Source: CAZEYI01 sp964422855 (GTDB lineage Bacteria > Patescibacteriota > Gracilibacteria > Absconditabacterales > Absconditicoccaceae). From it: a DNA stretch of 64,000 bases. Shown one piece after another: positions 30,546-41,743 of the stretch (position 1 is the first letter of the stretch; every line of letters starts with the position of its first letter). The position numbers and the translations under genes are program-made. The notes beneath the pieces were generated by a model. It did no database searches. It was given only the letters and a program-made list of their open reading frames with translations, and had not been told where the DNA came from. The stretch is taken from assembly GCA_964422855.1 (NCBI GenBank), contig CAYRCS010000001.1, positions 28,611 to 92,610 on the forward strand. Reading direction: 5' to 3'.

Positions 30546-33500
30546 ATGTCTGATACCTGTATTATGTCGACTCTTAGCCACAAAATCTCTCAAGCTTTAT
30601 GGAATGATTACTTCCAAGCCACTAAGTGGGCACATCATCATACGATGATGGTCTTGGGATGACTTATCATAGCTGGTACCATGTTATCATGGCAAGCAAC
30701 CAATTTCTTGGATGGAGCAACGCACGCAGACTGGACGCCTACCTGGTGTCAGGACAACAGCGGATCACTCCAAATCCCTGAAAGCGAATGTGATGTCTTG
30801 CTCGACCTCTACCTAGCTACCGATGGGGATAACTGGTACAATAGTATTAACAATAACAATAAGTGGTTCCAATGAGATGGTTCCAATATATGTTGGAGTA
30901 ACTGGTATGGCATATCAGGCTGTGAACGAAGCATGATAGATGGGAAATATCATATACAGTCTATAAATTTGGATAACAATAATTTATCGTGAACATTAGC
31001 TGCAAGCATATATACACTCCCAAACTTATCTCAGCTATATATCAAGGATAATCCAAATCTAGATGTTGATATTGATGATCTAACCCAATCTATATATGCA
31101 TCTAATTATACTGCCATCAACATCAGTAACAATATAATCTATGGAGATATCACACAGTTCTCAAATCTGTCCAATCTAGAATATCTTGATGTTGGATGTT
31201 ATTGGAACGCTCCTGCTGGTAATTGTAGAGCAACTGGAGACACATCATTTGTGCCATCCTTGCCAAATCTCTATGCTATCAAAGTCGGATACAATACAGG
31301 ATTTACTTTTGATCTATCCGACTTGTCTGGGAGAACCAATATCAGAGAAATTTTTGCATTGGAAACATATATAGTCGGTGATATGGATGTATTAGCATCC
31401 AACACAGGTATGACCACTCTCGATTTGGGTTGTTGGGAAATATACTGGGGTGGGAGATGTAATGTGTCAGGCCATATGAGCACCTTGACCAATATGATGG
31501 ATCTTCAGTATCTATCGTTGGATGGATTGCTGAATATAGAAGGGACACTAGAACCTTTGTATAACAAAACACGCCTCAATGCTGTAGATCTTAGCCACAA
31601 CTCTTTGACTGGTATCATAGGAACTGGGATAGGAAACCTAACTGGTTTGTGATGACTCGATCTTGATGACAATCTGCTCGAGTGAACACTTCCTGTAGAG
31701 ATGTATAACTTAACACAACTTACTGATCTCTGGATCGAAGATAATCTTTTGAGTGGAGCATTGCTAGACTTTAGTCTCTTCCCTGTACTCGAATGACTAC
31801 ATATTGGTAAGAATAGTGATATAGATTATAGTAATGTATGGGATATGGTCCTGAATTATAATTTAAGAACGCTCGATATAAATCAAGCAGATATTGGATG
31901 AGAGATCCCTGATATATGGGATGATTTTACCAATCTTACGGAACTTGACTTAGGATTTGCTAGGCTGAGTGGACCAATGCCAGCAAGCTGGGCATCGCTT
32001 ACCAATCTTCAGGACCTCGGAATTCATTTTAACAACCTAGAAGGACCGATTCCTAGTTTCTTAGATGATCTCCAATTGGATCAAGGTAAATTTCAAATAG
32101 AATCAAACTGTCTAGATACTGATGTGAGTGATAACAACTTATTCAACTATCTCCAAGCACATGCACAATGATGGAACAACCAACTCAACTGTAGAGCTAA
32201 TGTAGAAGTAGAAGGATCTTTGGATGAGAATGGATTGGTACCAGGGACTTGTTCGACATATACTATAGCATATGAAAATCTCTGACCACAGAAGGCAATT
32301 GATCTAGAAATTGCACAAATTTTTGATGAAAATCTCATCATATCTGGTAGTGTCCCTCCATACTCTACTGGATTGGTAGGTAGAACATATGGAACTCTCG
32401 ACGACCCATGTTATGTCAGTGGAACACAATATGGAACAGGCCCTTATTATGCATGGCTTGACAATCTTATGGTGACAAATTATGAGATCCCATCACTATA
32501 CTCTCTAGCTGTATATCAATGAGGATTTACTGGTGCACAAGGTACCACTGAGCTTGATCTCGTTCTGGATACATTCTGTCCATTTATATTTGGGACTGAC
32601 GATCATTCTTTGTGTTTCTTGTTGTTTGGATCAAGTTTTGCTGATGTAGATCCTAGCTGTGGAACTGGTGGAGAAGCTGGATATGTACGAGATCTATGAA
32701 CAGTAGCAGATGGATGAACTGGATCTATAGAAGTAGAATTGTGTGTCCCTGAAGATCTTACTGGTAGCGTATCATTCTCTAGTAAGGTATCTACAGTAAG
32801 TACCAATGAAAACGAAGAAAGTCGCGATGATAACTTCCAATTTATGATACAAAACCCTGGTGATGATGAAGTACTCTGATGTACTGATCCCGATGCCGAC
32901 AACTATGATCCATTAGCTACTGATGATGATAACTCATGTGAATATCCTGAGGATAATGGTGGCAACAATGGAGGAAACAATACAAACAACCGCAATAGTG
33001 GGCCAAATATTGTAAAAGACAAATGCCTCCCAAATCCTCCTGGGGATAAAAGCTCTAGCTACTATGATGGGGAATGTGATGATACCTCACACAATAGTGC
33101 CGATACTTCAACAGTAGAAGAAGAGTTTGATCCGAAATCTTACCTCCCAGATCTTACTGATGTCAGAGACTATGTTCGTGATCTACCAGCAGGTACATCT
33201 GTAGATGTCGAGCAAATCAAAGCATTCTTGTTTGCTAAGAGATCAAAATTAACCAATATGATGGACTATATGTCATTTAGACCAGATGAAGATCTTACAA
33301 GATGAACGTGGGCAAAATTCTTGGTAGCGTTTATAGAAAACGTACTCCAACAAGAAGCTGATGCTAGTAGACTCAAGCTCTGTAGCAATGCGTATAGCGA
33401 TATAAGTGGTCTATGAGATATCAAAGACTACATCATCAAAGCATGTATGCACAAGATCATGTGATTGGAAAATAATGGAACCGATCCTCTCTCTACATTT

Positions 33501-33731
33501 AATCCTCATGCTATTCTTACAAGAAAAGATCTCGTAACAACTGCTAACAGATTTATCAATGGCAATAGAGATGATGGAGTGTTCCCATACCGAGCTAAAC
33601 ATATGCAAGTGATGAACGATATTGGGCTGATAAGAAATACCGATCCAGAAATCGTTGAGTCTAGAATGAATGCCATCACTATCCTCATGAGAGCACTAGA
33701 ACAATACGATGAACTCTTTGCAGATAAATAA
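30546..33731 (+). CDS. Large cell-surface protein: plant-type LRRs, Cys-rich region and SLH-like C terminus
   Basis: 1061 residues (ATG 30546; ATG 30564 possible). Residues ~35-52 are a signal/anchor helix. From ~65 to ~540 lie leucine-rich repeats of the plant-receptor style, beginning with a cap that has WYG-SGCE and later LxxLDLSHNSLTGIIGTGIGNLTGL. A beta-sandwich-like region (about 540-780) follows, then a calcium-binding-like GCTDPDADNYDP, known from marine bacterial surface proteins. Near residue 836 comes KSSSYYDGECD, then a ~200-residue SLH-like region (TWAKFLVAFIENVL; LTRKDLVTTANRFI). Both elements recur in the giant proteins downstream. More than 20 TGA glycines. Adhesion or prey/host contact is an inference. 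Confidence 0.85.
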
Positions 33732-33746
33732 AGAATAATTGTAATC

Positions 33747-33776
33747 AAAAAAGCCCCGAATATTCGGGGCTTTTTT
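33747..33776. terminator. Bidirectional terminator
   Basis: Perfect palindrome AAAAAAGCCCCGAAT / ATTCGGGGCTTTTTT between the convergent LRR gene and rplI. Confidence 0.9.
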
Positions 33777-33796
33777 GTGTAATGAAATATATATTG

Positions 33797-34408
33797 TTAT
33801 TTTGCTTTCTTTGTAGTCTTAGCTTTTGCTGGAGCTGCCTTTGTAGTAGCTTTAGCTGCTTTTTTTGCAGGTTTTTCTTCACTAGCTTCTGCAACAACTT
33901 CTTCTGTTTTTTCTTCTTTTACTTTAGCTTCTTCTTCACCAACTACTTCGACACGAACTTCAGCTTTGAGTTCCTTGTAGATAAATGGCACGATATATGA
34001 ACCAGGTTCTGTAATCTTCTTCTTCATCTTGAAGAGGTGTGTTTCTGTATCGATGCTGTATTTGTCAGCTATTTCTTTCACGATATCTTCTTCATGTACC
34101 TTAGCATACAATGTACCTTCTTTGTTTACTTTTCTGGTGATAGTAAGACCATCATCAGCTTGGATCTTAGCAAAGAGATTTTGTAGACTAGAAGCCTTGT
34201 TTGATCTTTCTTTGTCAGCAGCTTCCATCTTTTGCTTGTAGTTGTTTAAGTTTACTGACGTAGCAAGGATAGCGATAGCCTTTGGCAACAAAACATTTCT
34301 AGCAAAGATTGGCTTTACCTTTACTTTCTCGTATTTTTCTCCTAGATGCTTGTCTGCATGAAGCAATATAACTTCTATGTGAGCATTTTTTGAACTTCTC
34401 TTTGGCAT
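33797..34408 (-). CDS. rplI: Ribosomal protein bL9 with Lys/Ala-rich tail
   Basis: 203 residues; typical bL9 is ~150. The N-terminal domain has IEVILLHADKHLGEKYEKV and ARNVLLPKAIA, matching the bL9 signature with an insertion. The long central helix and the C-terminal domain follow. From ~155 there is an extra acidic then basic tail (EEEAKVKEEKTEEVV, then KKAAKATTKAAPAKAK). It binds 23S rRNA on the large subunit. No TGA in this gene. Confidence 0.93.
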   Translation of the reverse strand: MPKRSSKNAHIEVILLHADKHLGEKYEKVKVKPIFARNVLLPKAIAILATSVNLNNYKQKMEAADKERSNKASSLQNLFAKIQADDGLTITRKVNKEGTLYAKVHEEDIVKEIADKYSIDTETHLFKMKKKITEPGSYIVPFIYKELKAEVRVEVVGEEEAKVKEEKTEEVVAEASEEKPAKKAAKATTKAAPAKAKTTKKAK

Positions 34409-34496
34409 TGGGAAAACAATTTTTCACTAAATAAAAATAGCACGTGGGGTGTTTATAGTAATTTGAGGGCTTTTTGCAAATCGTTTTGTAAGATTG

Positions 34497-35687
34497 TTAC
34501 CAGGCTCTCCTCCCATCCCTGAGTTCATAGGTACGGTAGACTCCTCGCAGCATTCCAAATACACCCAATATAGAAAAGATAGGTACATATATCCATGAAA
34601 ATGGTATCACAAGAAGCACCTTTCGTAGCGTGCTTCGTCTCTTCATATATGGGAAAACATAGGGCAATGAGAATATGGTATATCCTATTTTTGTTGAAAA
34701 TGCCGCCAATATGCTTTGTGCATACATACCTACGATCAAGACAATGCTTTTTCTCAAGGTCATGATATCTATAAGATTGACAAATAGTTGTCGAACCACT
34801 TCAAATGATAATAGTTGCTTGTAAAGTCCGTAGGACATTGTCAAAAACAAGCCGTTTACCAAGAATGTAAATAGCACATGAATAGGATTCTTAATCCATA
34901 CCCTCCAGTGTTTGCTAAAGCATTGGAAACCACCGCTATTTCGTCTCATTTTTTGCTTGATCCAAACCAAGAAAGTATCTGGTACGTGCGATCTGACTCC
35001 TATGTGGCTTTGTTCGACACGTCGACCGTGTTCGTTGAGCTTGAATGCCATGTCCATATCCTCTACTATAGCATTGATGGAGTATCCACCAACTTCTCTA
35101 CAAGCGGCAGTTTTGACTGCCATACATCATCATCGCAATGAGATGGTTGATCACACATTGTAAGCTCACTGGATGAGGGCGAGCATATGGTATTCTATGG
35201 CTAACATAGATGGAATAATTCACTTATTTGCTGGGATATAATAACAACTTACCCCACCTACTTTCTCGTCAAATTGGAATCTGGCAAGCATATCTCATAA
35301 TGCTCTAGGATTGATGATAGTATCTGCATCGATCACTACCATTATATCGTGTTGGACATGCTCTAGGGCATGATTGATAGATGCAGCTTTACCTCTATTT
35401 TCTGGATTATTAATAACGGTAAAATGATATTTTTTTTGTAACAGCTCCATGTTTTCTGCAGAATTATCGGTGCTTTTGTCATTTACGACAATAAGTTCCA
35501 AAAGATCATGATCATACGAGTCATATATACCTTTGATAGTCTGTTCGATAGTATCTCCATCATTGTAACAAGGGATCACGAAACTCAATGGGACCTTGTC
35601 TGCAACAGGTCTTTTACGATAAAAATCATAGGCAAAAAAACCTATAACGATAGCATAAAAAACGACCAAAATATATAGTATAACCAT
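34497..35687 (-). CDS. Processive family 2 glycosyltransferase (PgaC/NodC-like)
   Basis: 396 residues. An N-terminal membrane helix (~2-20) precedes a GT2 domain: LSFVIPCYNDGDT, VVNDKSTDN, NNPENRGKAASINHA and VIDADT (Asp120, Asp122, the metal-binding DxD). IVEDMDMAFKL holds the catalytic Asp, and IKQKMRRNSGG is the QxxRR-type motif of processive synthases. Three or four C-terminal membrane helices follow. Seven TGA glycines. It would polymerise a sugar such as GlcNAc at the inner face of the membrane; the UDP-GlcNAc route is partly encoded by glmS and the GNA1-like gene. Substrate is inferred. Confidence 0.87.
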
Positions 35688-35693
35688 ATGGAT

Positions 35694-36083
35694 TTACGCA
35701 ATATAAGAAATGATGGTTTGTTGGATAGCTTGCATAGCTTCCGGAGTCTCGGTATGTGCACTAGCACCTTCCATATCCGAAGCTTGTTGGATAGGGATCA
35801 GGTGGTAGTGGAAGTGTGGCACATCTAATCCTATGATCAAGGTGCCTACTCTCTTGCAGTTGGTGGCTTTTTGGATGGCTGGAGCCAATTTTTTGGCTGC
35901 CTGGAAAACCGCACTATAATAGGGTTCTGGGACATCCATAAAATTATCTATTTCTACCTTGGGAACTATCAATGTATGGCCTAAGGTATGTGGCCTAATA
36001 TCCAAGAAAGCAAATATATGCTCATCTTCGTATATCTTGTAGCAAGGGATCTCTCAGGCTATAATTTTGGAAAATATGGTCAT
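35694..36083 (-). CDS. HIT-family nucleotide hydrolase/transferase
   Basis: 129 residues. FSKIIAGEIPCYKIYED (Gly from TGA) is the HIT N terminus, FAFLDIRPHTLGHTLIVPK follows, and the catalytic triad is HFHYHLIP near residue 104. HIT proteins hydrolyse nucleoside phosphoramidates or dinucleotide polyphosphates. The stop is 6 bases from the glycosyltransferase start, so they share a transcript. Confidence 0.93.
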
Positions 36084-36163
36084 ATTGCCGTAGTGGGGAA
36101 TAAATATTAGTTCGTATGTACTCAATCGCTCATTTTTTGCAAAGTGCTTTTGTGGGCAAATAT

Positions 36164-36191
36164 TTGACTTTTTATTTTTTGTATATATAAT
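36164..36191 (+). promoter_or_regulatory. Sigma-70-like promoter of the lipoprotein hydrolase gene
   Basis: TTGACT (36164-36169), 16-bp spacer, TATAAT (36186-36191), 24 bases before the ATG at 36216. Confidence 0.75.
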
Positions 36192-36215
36192 TATGTCATT
36201 TATATATACTATGGG

Positions 36216-38468
36216 ATGAAAAAACGATTGGGGGCTGCCCTTCTTGCTTGATCTATGTTTATCGACTGATGTAAGGATGGAGATCAAAAACACACAATGA
36301 ATACAAGTATACCCGATCTGCATGCAGTTCTCGATATGAAGATACAGGATTCTGATGTTGCTGAATTTGAAGCATATACTAAAGTCATGGATGACTACTA
36401 CCTAGCCAATCACTATATGGATAAAAATAATCTATCTGAGTTTATTGTAGATTTTAAGGAAATATTGCCTCTGTATATCAAAGAATCTAGACTTGATCCA
36501 TCCAAAACAAGCAAAAGCGGTGCCCGTGGTGTCGCTCAGATGAGAGATATAGCTTTTGATGAAGTAAAAAACGTTATCTGAAAAAAAGAATATGATAAAA
36601 TTCCAGCAAAATATAGAGATCTAACCGGCTCGATGATATATTATTCTCATATAAAAAATACTATTATCAAGAAAACTGCCGCTACGGATGATGCAACTAT
36701 CATTCATTTTACCTATGCTGCGTACAATCTAGGGATTGGTAATTTCTTGGCATTATATGAAAAAGCTGACAAACCGACTACATGGGAAGGTCTTGTCGAT
36801 GAAGTTACTGATATATTGGATATTAGTGATGCACATACCGATACAGTAGATCCATCATACAATGTTGCTAATTATACGGATTGGTTTGCCGATAAGCAAT
36901 TTGATGAAAAAAAATTATATACTATTGACACAAAACACGAGGTCCCATGATCTAAACTCAAAGAAACGGTGAGATATGTAGAAGTTATAGATGCTATGGC
37001 ACAATCTCTAGCAGACAATATTTGAACTATATATGCTGTCGTGCAGGTAGATGATGACAAACCATTCAATCCCGTTCTTGCATATATGAAAAAACTACAA
37101 ACTGAGTGACTAGTCAAAGAATGAAATCTCTGAGGTTTGGTCCATCATATAATGGTAGATAATGGAATCACTGATCACTCACCACATATTAGTAGAGACA
37201 CTATAGAAATAGATCAATCACTTGTGGGACCATATCTTATAGATGCAGAGATACAGAAATTTGCGTACAAAAAAGTTGATTATACACAATGACATTATTA
37301 TCGATCTATCCTTCAAGAAGTCTTGCATACCGATACATTTGTCGATCTACTCGATATTAAGCAAACACAAGTATATAAGTCTAGTATTGCAGACAATGAT
37401 GGCGATGTGGAGGATGCCTGAGAGATAGCTTTTGGTGTTAGGCAAACAATTGATGAAGCAATCATCTATTTGAACTATGCGAGAAGATCAAATTACGATC
37501 TCAAAAACAATGAGTATCTCTTACTCCCTAGTACAGAATTTGTTGATCGATATAGCGAAAATCGCGAAAGACTATCTCCTATAGTGAGCAAACTTATCGC
37601 CGATGATACAGGCAAACCAGACAAAGACGTAGATATAGAGGACAAGGCTGTTAATATAGTCTCATGATCTATTTATGCAAATCCATCCTTTGATCAGTTT
37701 GCTAATAGAGTCTTACCTGCTCCTGAAAAAAGAGTTAAAACGCATCAGTTCTTCAACGAGACATTAAAGACTGCAAAAGAAACAAACGGAGTATTTACAC
37801 CACAGTACATCATATTGCATCATACAGCATCTATGATAGACGAAGATAAAAAGTGATATGCTAAAATAAATGCACATTTTTATGTAGATAGAAATGGAGA
37901 AATATATCAAAGTATGCCAAACAAATGAATTCATGGCAAGAAAAAAATACACTTAGGTAGCCTCCCAAAACTCAATCATGCTGGAAAATGAAATGGAGCT
38001 TATGCAGCACTATGGGATGGTGATGCGAATATAACATACAAATCTATCTGAATTGAAATTGAAAACTCAGAAAAAGATCAGAATGTTGCTATGACTTCTG
38101 CTCAATATACTGCACTTACTTGATTGTTATGAGAATTGTCATCTACATACAATATACCTGAAAAAAATATCATTACCCATTCAATGGTATGAGTCACTGG
38201 AGTGAAAATTAAAAATAAGATCAGCTATCGTAGATGAAGAAAGGAAGATCCTTGGGGATTTGATCATACCAAAGTTGGCATGAAAACAGACCCATTTGCA
38301 CAGCTTGATAAAGATGTTGTAAGCGGTAAGGTCGCTTCAAATATAGTCTATATCAAGAGAGATCGACAGCGTCGCAACACATCTATCGGCAAAGATGCAA
38401 AAAATAAGATTATAGACAAAATGACCTATGGACTAAGGGTTTCTGAAAAGAAATCAAAAAAGAAATAA
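36216..38468 (+). CDS. Two-domain peptidoglycan hydrolase: lytic transglycosylase-like plus N-acetylmuramoyl-L-alanine amidase
   Basis: 750 residues. The ATG at 36216 gives a signal peptide (KKRLGAALLAG) ending in FIDGC, possibly a lipobox (Asp is unusual there). Residues ~80-160 resemble a transglycosylase: LYIKESRLDPSKTSKSGARG (Glu90) and VAQM, then AYNLGIGNFLALY. Residues ~530-670 form an amidase_2 (T7 lysozyme/PGRP) domain: YIILHHTAS with the first zinc His, NAHFYVDRNGEIYQ, HAGKGNGAYA, SIGIEIEN and ITHSMV. About 250 unassigned residues link them. Over 15 TGA glycines. Such a pair would cut both glycan strand and stem peptide in the wall, its own or another cell's. Confidence 0.88.
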
Positions 38469-38473
38469 TACTA

Positions 38474-39985
38474 TTAATACTGTATAAACTTATCGTCCAA
38501 TCATTCGTAGAAACTTTTGATTCTGAAAATATCTCCTTTGCGGACTCACGCGTCTTGGAGTATTTGGAGGGAGCCTCTCGATTCCATAGTTTTCCAAAAA
38601 TGCATTTCTGCTTCATCGTTTCATCGCATCGTGGTGAAGACCATCTTGGTCATATCTGGATCAGCTACATATCGTACTTTACAAAATCTTGCATCGACTT
38701 CTTCGATAAATTTGTGTTCTACGAGATATGGAATAGTTCCTTCTGTGATGTCTTTGACAAAAGTCTGTACTTCTTCTGTAGCTGCGATGGGAATATAGGT
38801 AAATGGGATATCCGTCGCCAACTCCATCGTATGTGCAAGACTATGCATCCATGCGTCCATACCATGGTGTGTGGCTGCTGAGATGACAAATGTCGTGTGC
38901 AACAATATATTGTCAGTAAGTTTTGCCTTACTTTGTTTCTTGGCGTATTTTTTGATGATCTCTCGAAGAGCATGTTTGTATTCATTGACAATCTCGTCGT
39001 CATTGATGAGGTCGTACTTGTTTATAACGATATGCAATATCTTGGTCATAACGGGAGTTTTTACTTTCCCTTGATTGGTAGAAACAACGAGCTTGATAGT
39101 TTCGTTTACATCATCTGGAACGATATCTACTATAATTTCTTTGGTATCATCACCGATATAGTCGGTAGCGCCAAAACGTTTTTTGATATATGAAATCAAC
39201 TCATCCATCAATATGGTGATGTCTGACATTCCTGCTTCATATCTACTTGCATCGACGACAAACGCCAATACTTTGGACTTCAATATATGTCTGAGGAATT
39301 CATTACCTAGTCATTTGCCTTCGGCTGCTCATTCGATAAGCCCTGGAACATCCATCATATTGAATCTCTTGCCGTGGACTTCGATCGAACCTATATGTGG
39401 AACCAATGTTGTAAACTGATAATCGGCAACCTTTGCTTTGGTCGCTGCCAATGTATTGATGATACTACTCTTGCCAACGCTTGGCGTACCAATCAATGCA
39501 ACATCAGCCAATAATTGCAACTCAAGAGCAAGCTCTCTCATATGCCCTGGTTCGCCCAATGTGGCAAAATTTGGATACTGGTGCACAGAGTCTTTGAAGA
39601 CCATATTACCATATCCCCCATCTCCTCCACTTGCAGCTACTCGTTCTTCGTTGTGTTGTGTAAAGTGATGTAAGATTGCTTTGGTAGCTTTGTCTTTTAC
39701 GATCGTACCTACTGGCACAGTGACATACATATCCTCAGCGTTGGCGCCAAATTGATCTTTGGATCTCCCTGGTTCTCCTGGATTTGCTTTGTAATTCTTG
39801 ATATATTTGAATGCGAGCAAGGTATTTTCATCTTGTGATGCACGCAAAATTATAGAACCACCGCGGCCTCCATTTCCACCTGATGGACCGCCAAAAGGAA
39901 CACCAGACTCACGTCTAGCTGATACTACTCCATTACCTCATTTACCTGAAATGACTTCTATCGATACGTGATCCAAAAATTGCAT
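38474..39985 (-). CDS. obg: GTPase Obg/CgtA
   Basis: 503 residues. The Obg N-terminal domain starts MQFLDHVSIEVISGKGGNG and has the glycine-rich GGPSGGNGGRGG region; the GTPase part has IGTPSVGKSS (G1), DYQFTTLVPHIG (G2), MDVPGLIEGA (G3) and INKYD (G4). The C-terminal OCT-type domain includes FWKTMESRGSLQIL and ends FIQY. Many glycines in the rich region and after DVPG are TGA, so table 25 is needed here. Obg acts in ribosome assembly. It is an essential housekeeping gene. Confidence 0.96.
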
Positions 39986-40040
39986 ATACTCTATTAAGAT
40001 AAACTTCAGATGTTATATGGAATCCTAGTTAAATTGCTAC

Positions 40041-40535
40041 TTATTTATCAGTCGCAAAGGGTTTTTCATAGTAGAATTCAATCCATTCTCTAGGAAGATC
40101 TTTTTCTACAGCATAGATGTTTACTCCTGGTTTGTTGACGAAGCCATGGTCTGCTTTTGTAAACAATACTGCTATATCCAGTGCTTTGTTCTTATCGTGC
40201 ATTTCGTAATATTGATCCATAATATCATTGAGGGTTCATCACTTATCGATGAGATCGTCTACTATAAGTACATTCAAATCATCTATATCAAATTCTCAAG
40301 GACCATCAATAAATTCACTCTTTTTCTTTATGTGCGTCTTAGTATCGTATGATTGAAAATTTACATTAGTAATTTTGGGAATATGTAGTGCCTTGGATAA
40401 ATAGTATGACAAATGCATACCTCATCCAGTCACGCAGAGTATAATATCATATTTTCCTTTTTCTATCTGAGAAGCTAGGGCTGCGGCCTTTTGTTCAAAT
40501 TCTGACAAATCTACGAGTCTTTCGGGCTTGATCAT
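40041..40535 (-). CDS. Phosphoribosyltransferase (purine type)
   Basis: 164 residues. The PRPP-binding signature is VLIVDDLIDKGGTLNDI (both Gly TGA), with ILCVTGGGMHLSYYL before it as the substrate/PP loop. FTKADHGFVNKPGVNIYAVEKDLPREWIEFYYEKP resembles the hood end of xanthine-guanine or hypoxanthine enzymes. It would salvage a purine base with PRPP. Base specificity is not determined. Confidence 0.85.
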
Positions 40536-40620
40536 AGGGATTTATAGTAATAAATATTTGATAGATTATATAGTTATGATGCTTTATTTCAACGAATTGT
40601 TGACAATATTTTTTTTATCA

Positions 40621-40649
40621 GGAAAAGATGTCTTGAAGACATCTTTTCC
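40621..40649. terminator. Hairpin terminator downstream of the DoxX gene
   Basis: Arms GGAAAAGATGTCTT (40621-40634) and AAGACATCTTTTCC (40636-40649), with T/A runs on both sides. It lies just past the DoxX stop (reverse strand). Confidence 0.75.
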
Positions 40650-40669
40650 ATTTATGATCTATATTTCGA

Positions 40670-41182
40670 CTATTTCTTTTTCTTGAAAACAATTTTCTTG
40701 GCAGGTTTTGCTGCTGTAACTGCTACAGGTTTTGCTTTTGTAGTAGGCATAGCACAACTTCCACCCATGCCACATACCCATCGTGTGCAATTACCCCAAG
40801 CTGATAAACTGTATCTACCAGGACCTGATGTAAACAATGCTACTGCTATTACCAACATCATAAATGGTATTTGAATTTGCATCCATCCTCGACCCATAGC
40901 ATTCATAGCTACGAGCATAATGATAATTACCAAGAATGAAGCGAAGCGCGTAAACAAACCTGCAACAAACAATGCACCAGCAAGTATTTCTGCTACGACA
41001 ACGATCCAGAACCAAGCAGTGAGAGACAAGAAAGTCAATCCAAGTGCGTGTGCTGCTCATCCTACAAATGGAGCCATTTCAGTTGCCATAGGGATTTTCA
41101 TAATACCAGCATACAAGAATAATCCTCCAATAAGAAGACGGATAATCAAAATGCCCAGTGATTTGTGACAGTATGGTTTCAT
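40670..41182 (-). CDS. DoxX-family membrane protein
   Basis: 170 residues. IIRLLIGGLFLYAGIMKI is the start of DoxX; VVAEILAGALFVAGLFTRFAS and the following helices complete four membrane segments. The C-terminal 45 residues carry Cys (GNCTRWVCGMGGSC) and then a Lys-rich tail (AAKPAKKIVFKKKK). A single TGA glycine (FVGGAA) lies near residue 43. DoxX proteins often support thiol or electron transfer chemistry. Confidence 0.85.
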
Positions 41183-41274
41183 AGTATATAGATATGTAGA
41201 TAAAGAGGTTTAACTCGATCAATCTAATCAAATGCAGAGCTTGTGCAAGAGATCCTTGCTATAGTTTTTTGTAT

Positions 41275-41305
41275 AAAAAAATTTAGCTTGAAGCTAAATT
41301 TTTTT
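41275..41305. terminator. Terminator next to tRNA-Lys
   Basis: AAAAAAATTTAGCTT / AAGCTAAATTTTTTTT. Read on the reverse strand it directly follows the 3' end of tRNA-Lys. Confidence 0.8.
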
Positions 41306-41378
41306 TGGGTTTGGTGGGATTCGAACCCACGACCAAAAGATTAAGAGTCTTCTGCTCTACCAACTGAGCTACAAACCC
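41306..41378 (-). tRNA. tRNA-Lys (CTT)
   Basis: 73 bases on the reverse strand. The acceptor stem GGGTTTG/CAAACCC, D arm with AGCTCAGTTGGTAGAGC, T arm GTGGGTTCGAATCCCAC and anticodon loop CTCTTAA (anticodon CTT) are all present. CCA is not encoded. A terminator follows. Confidence 0.97.
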
Positions 41379-41446
41379 ATGGCAAAATCACAAAATACGT
41401 GGTGGAAACGATACATATTTGATAGGTAAATGCAAGAAAAAAATCT

Positions 41447-41737
41447 CTAGAGTTGTTTGAATAAGTTCTCGAGCTCCGCCAAATCTGCGCTATCTTGTTT
41501 TTCTTGTTCTAGTTCGCTCTTCTTGAGTTGTTCTATAATCTGTGTGGATTTGATTAATTTCTGTGCTTGCATAGCATCAGTTGCTCACTGTGCAGCTTGA
41601 CGGAAAATTGCCAAGATAGCATCCAATGTCGCATCATCCAATATGTTTCATTCAAGCAATATGCGGATACTTGGAGCGAGATTTCGATATGGTCCTACGG
41701 CGTCCAACACCTTGATCATATAATCTTTTTTGGTCAT
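41447..41737 (-). CDS. Small helical hypothetical protein, 96 aa
   Basis: ATG 41737 to TAG 41447-41449, with two TGA glycines. The sequence is helical and charged, ending in a Glu/Lys/Gln-rich coiled-coil-like tail. I do not recognise it. It lies 6 bases past the DipZ stop, so it is in the same operon. Confidence 0.6.
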
Positions 41738-41743
41738 AGTATC

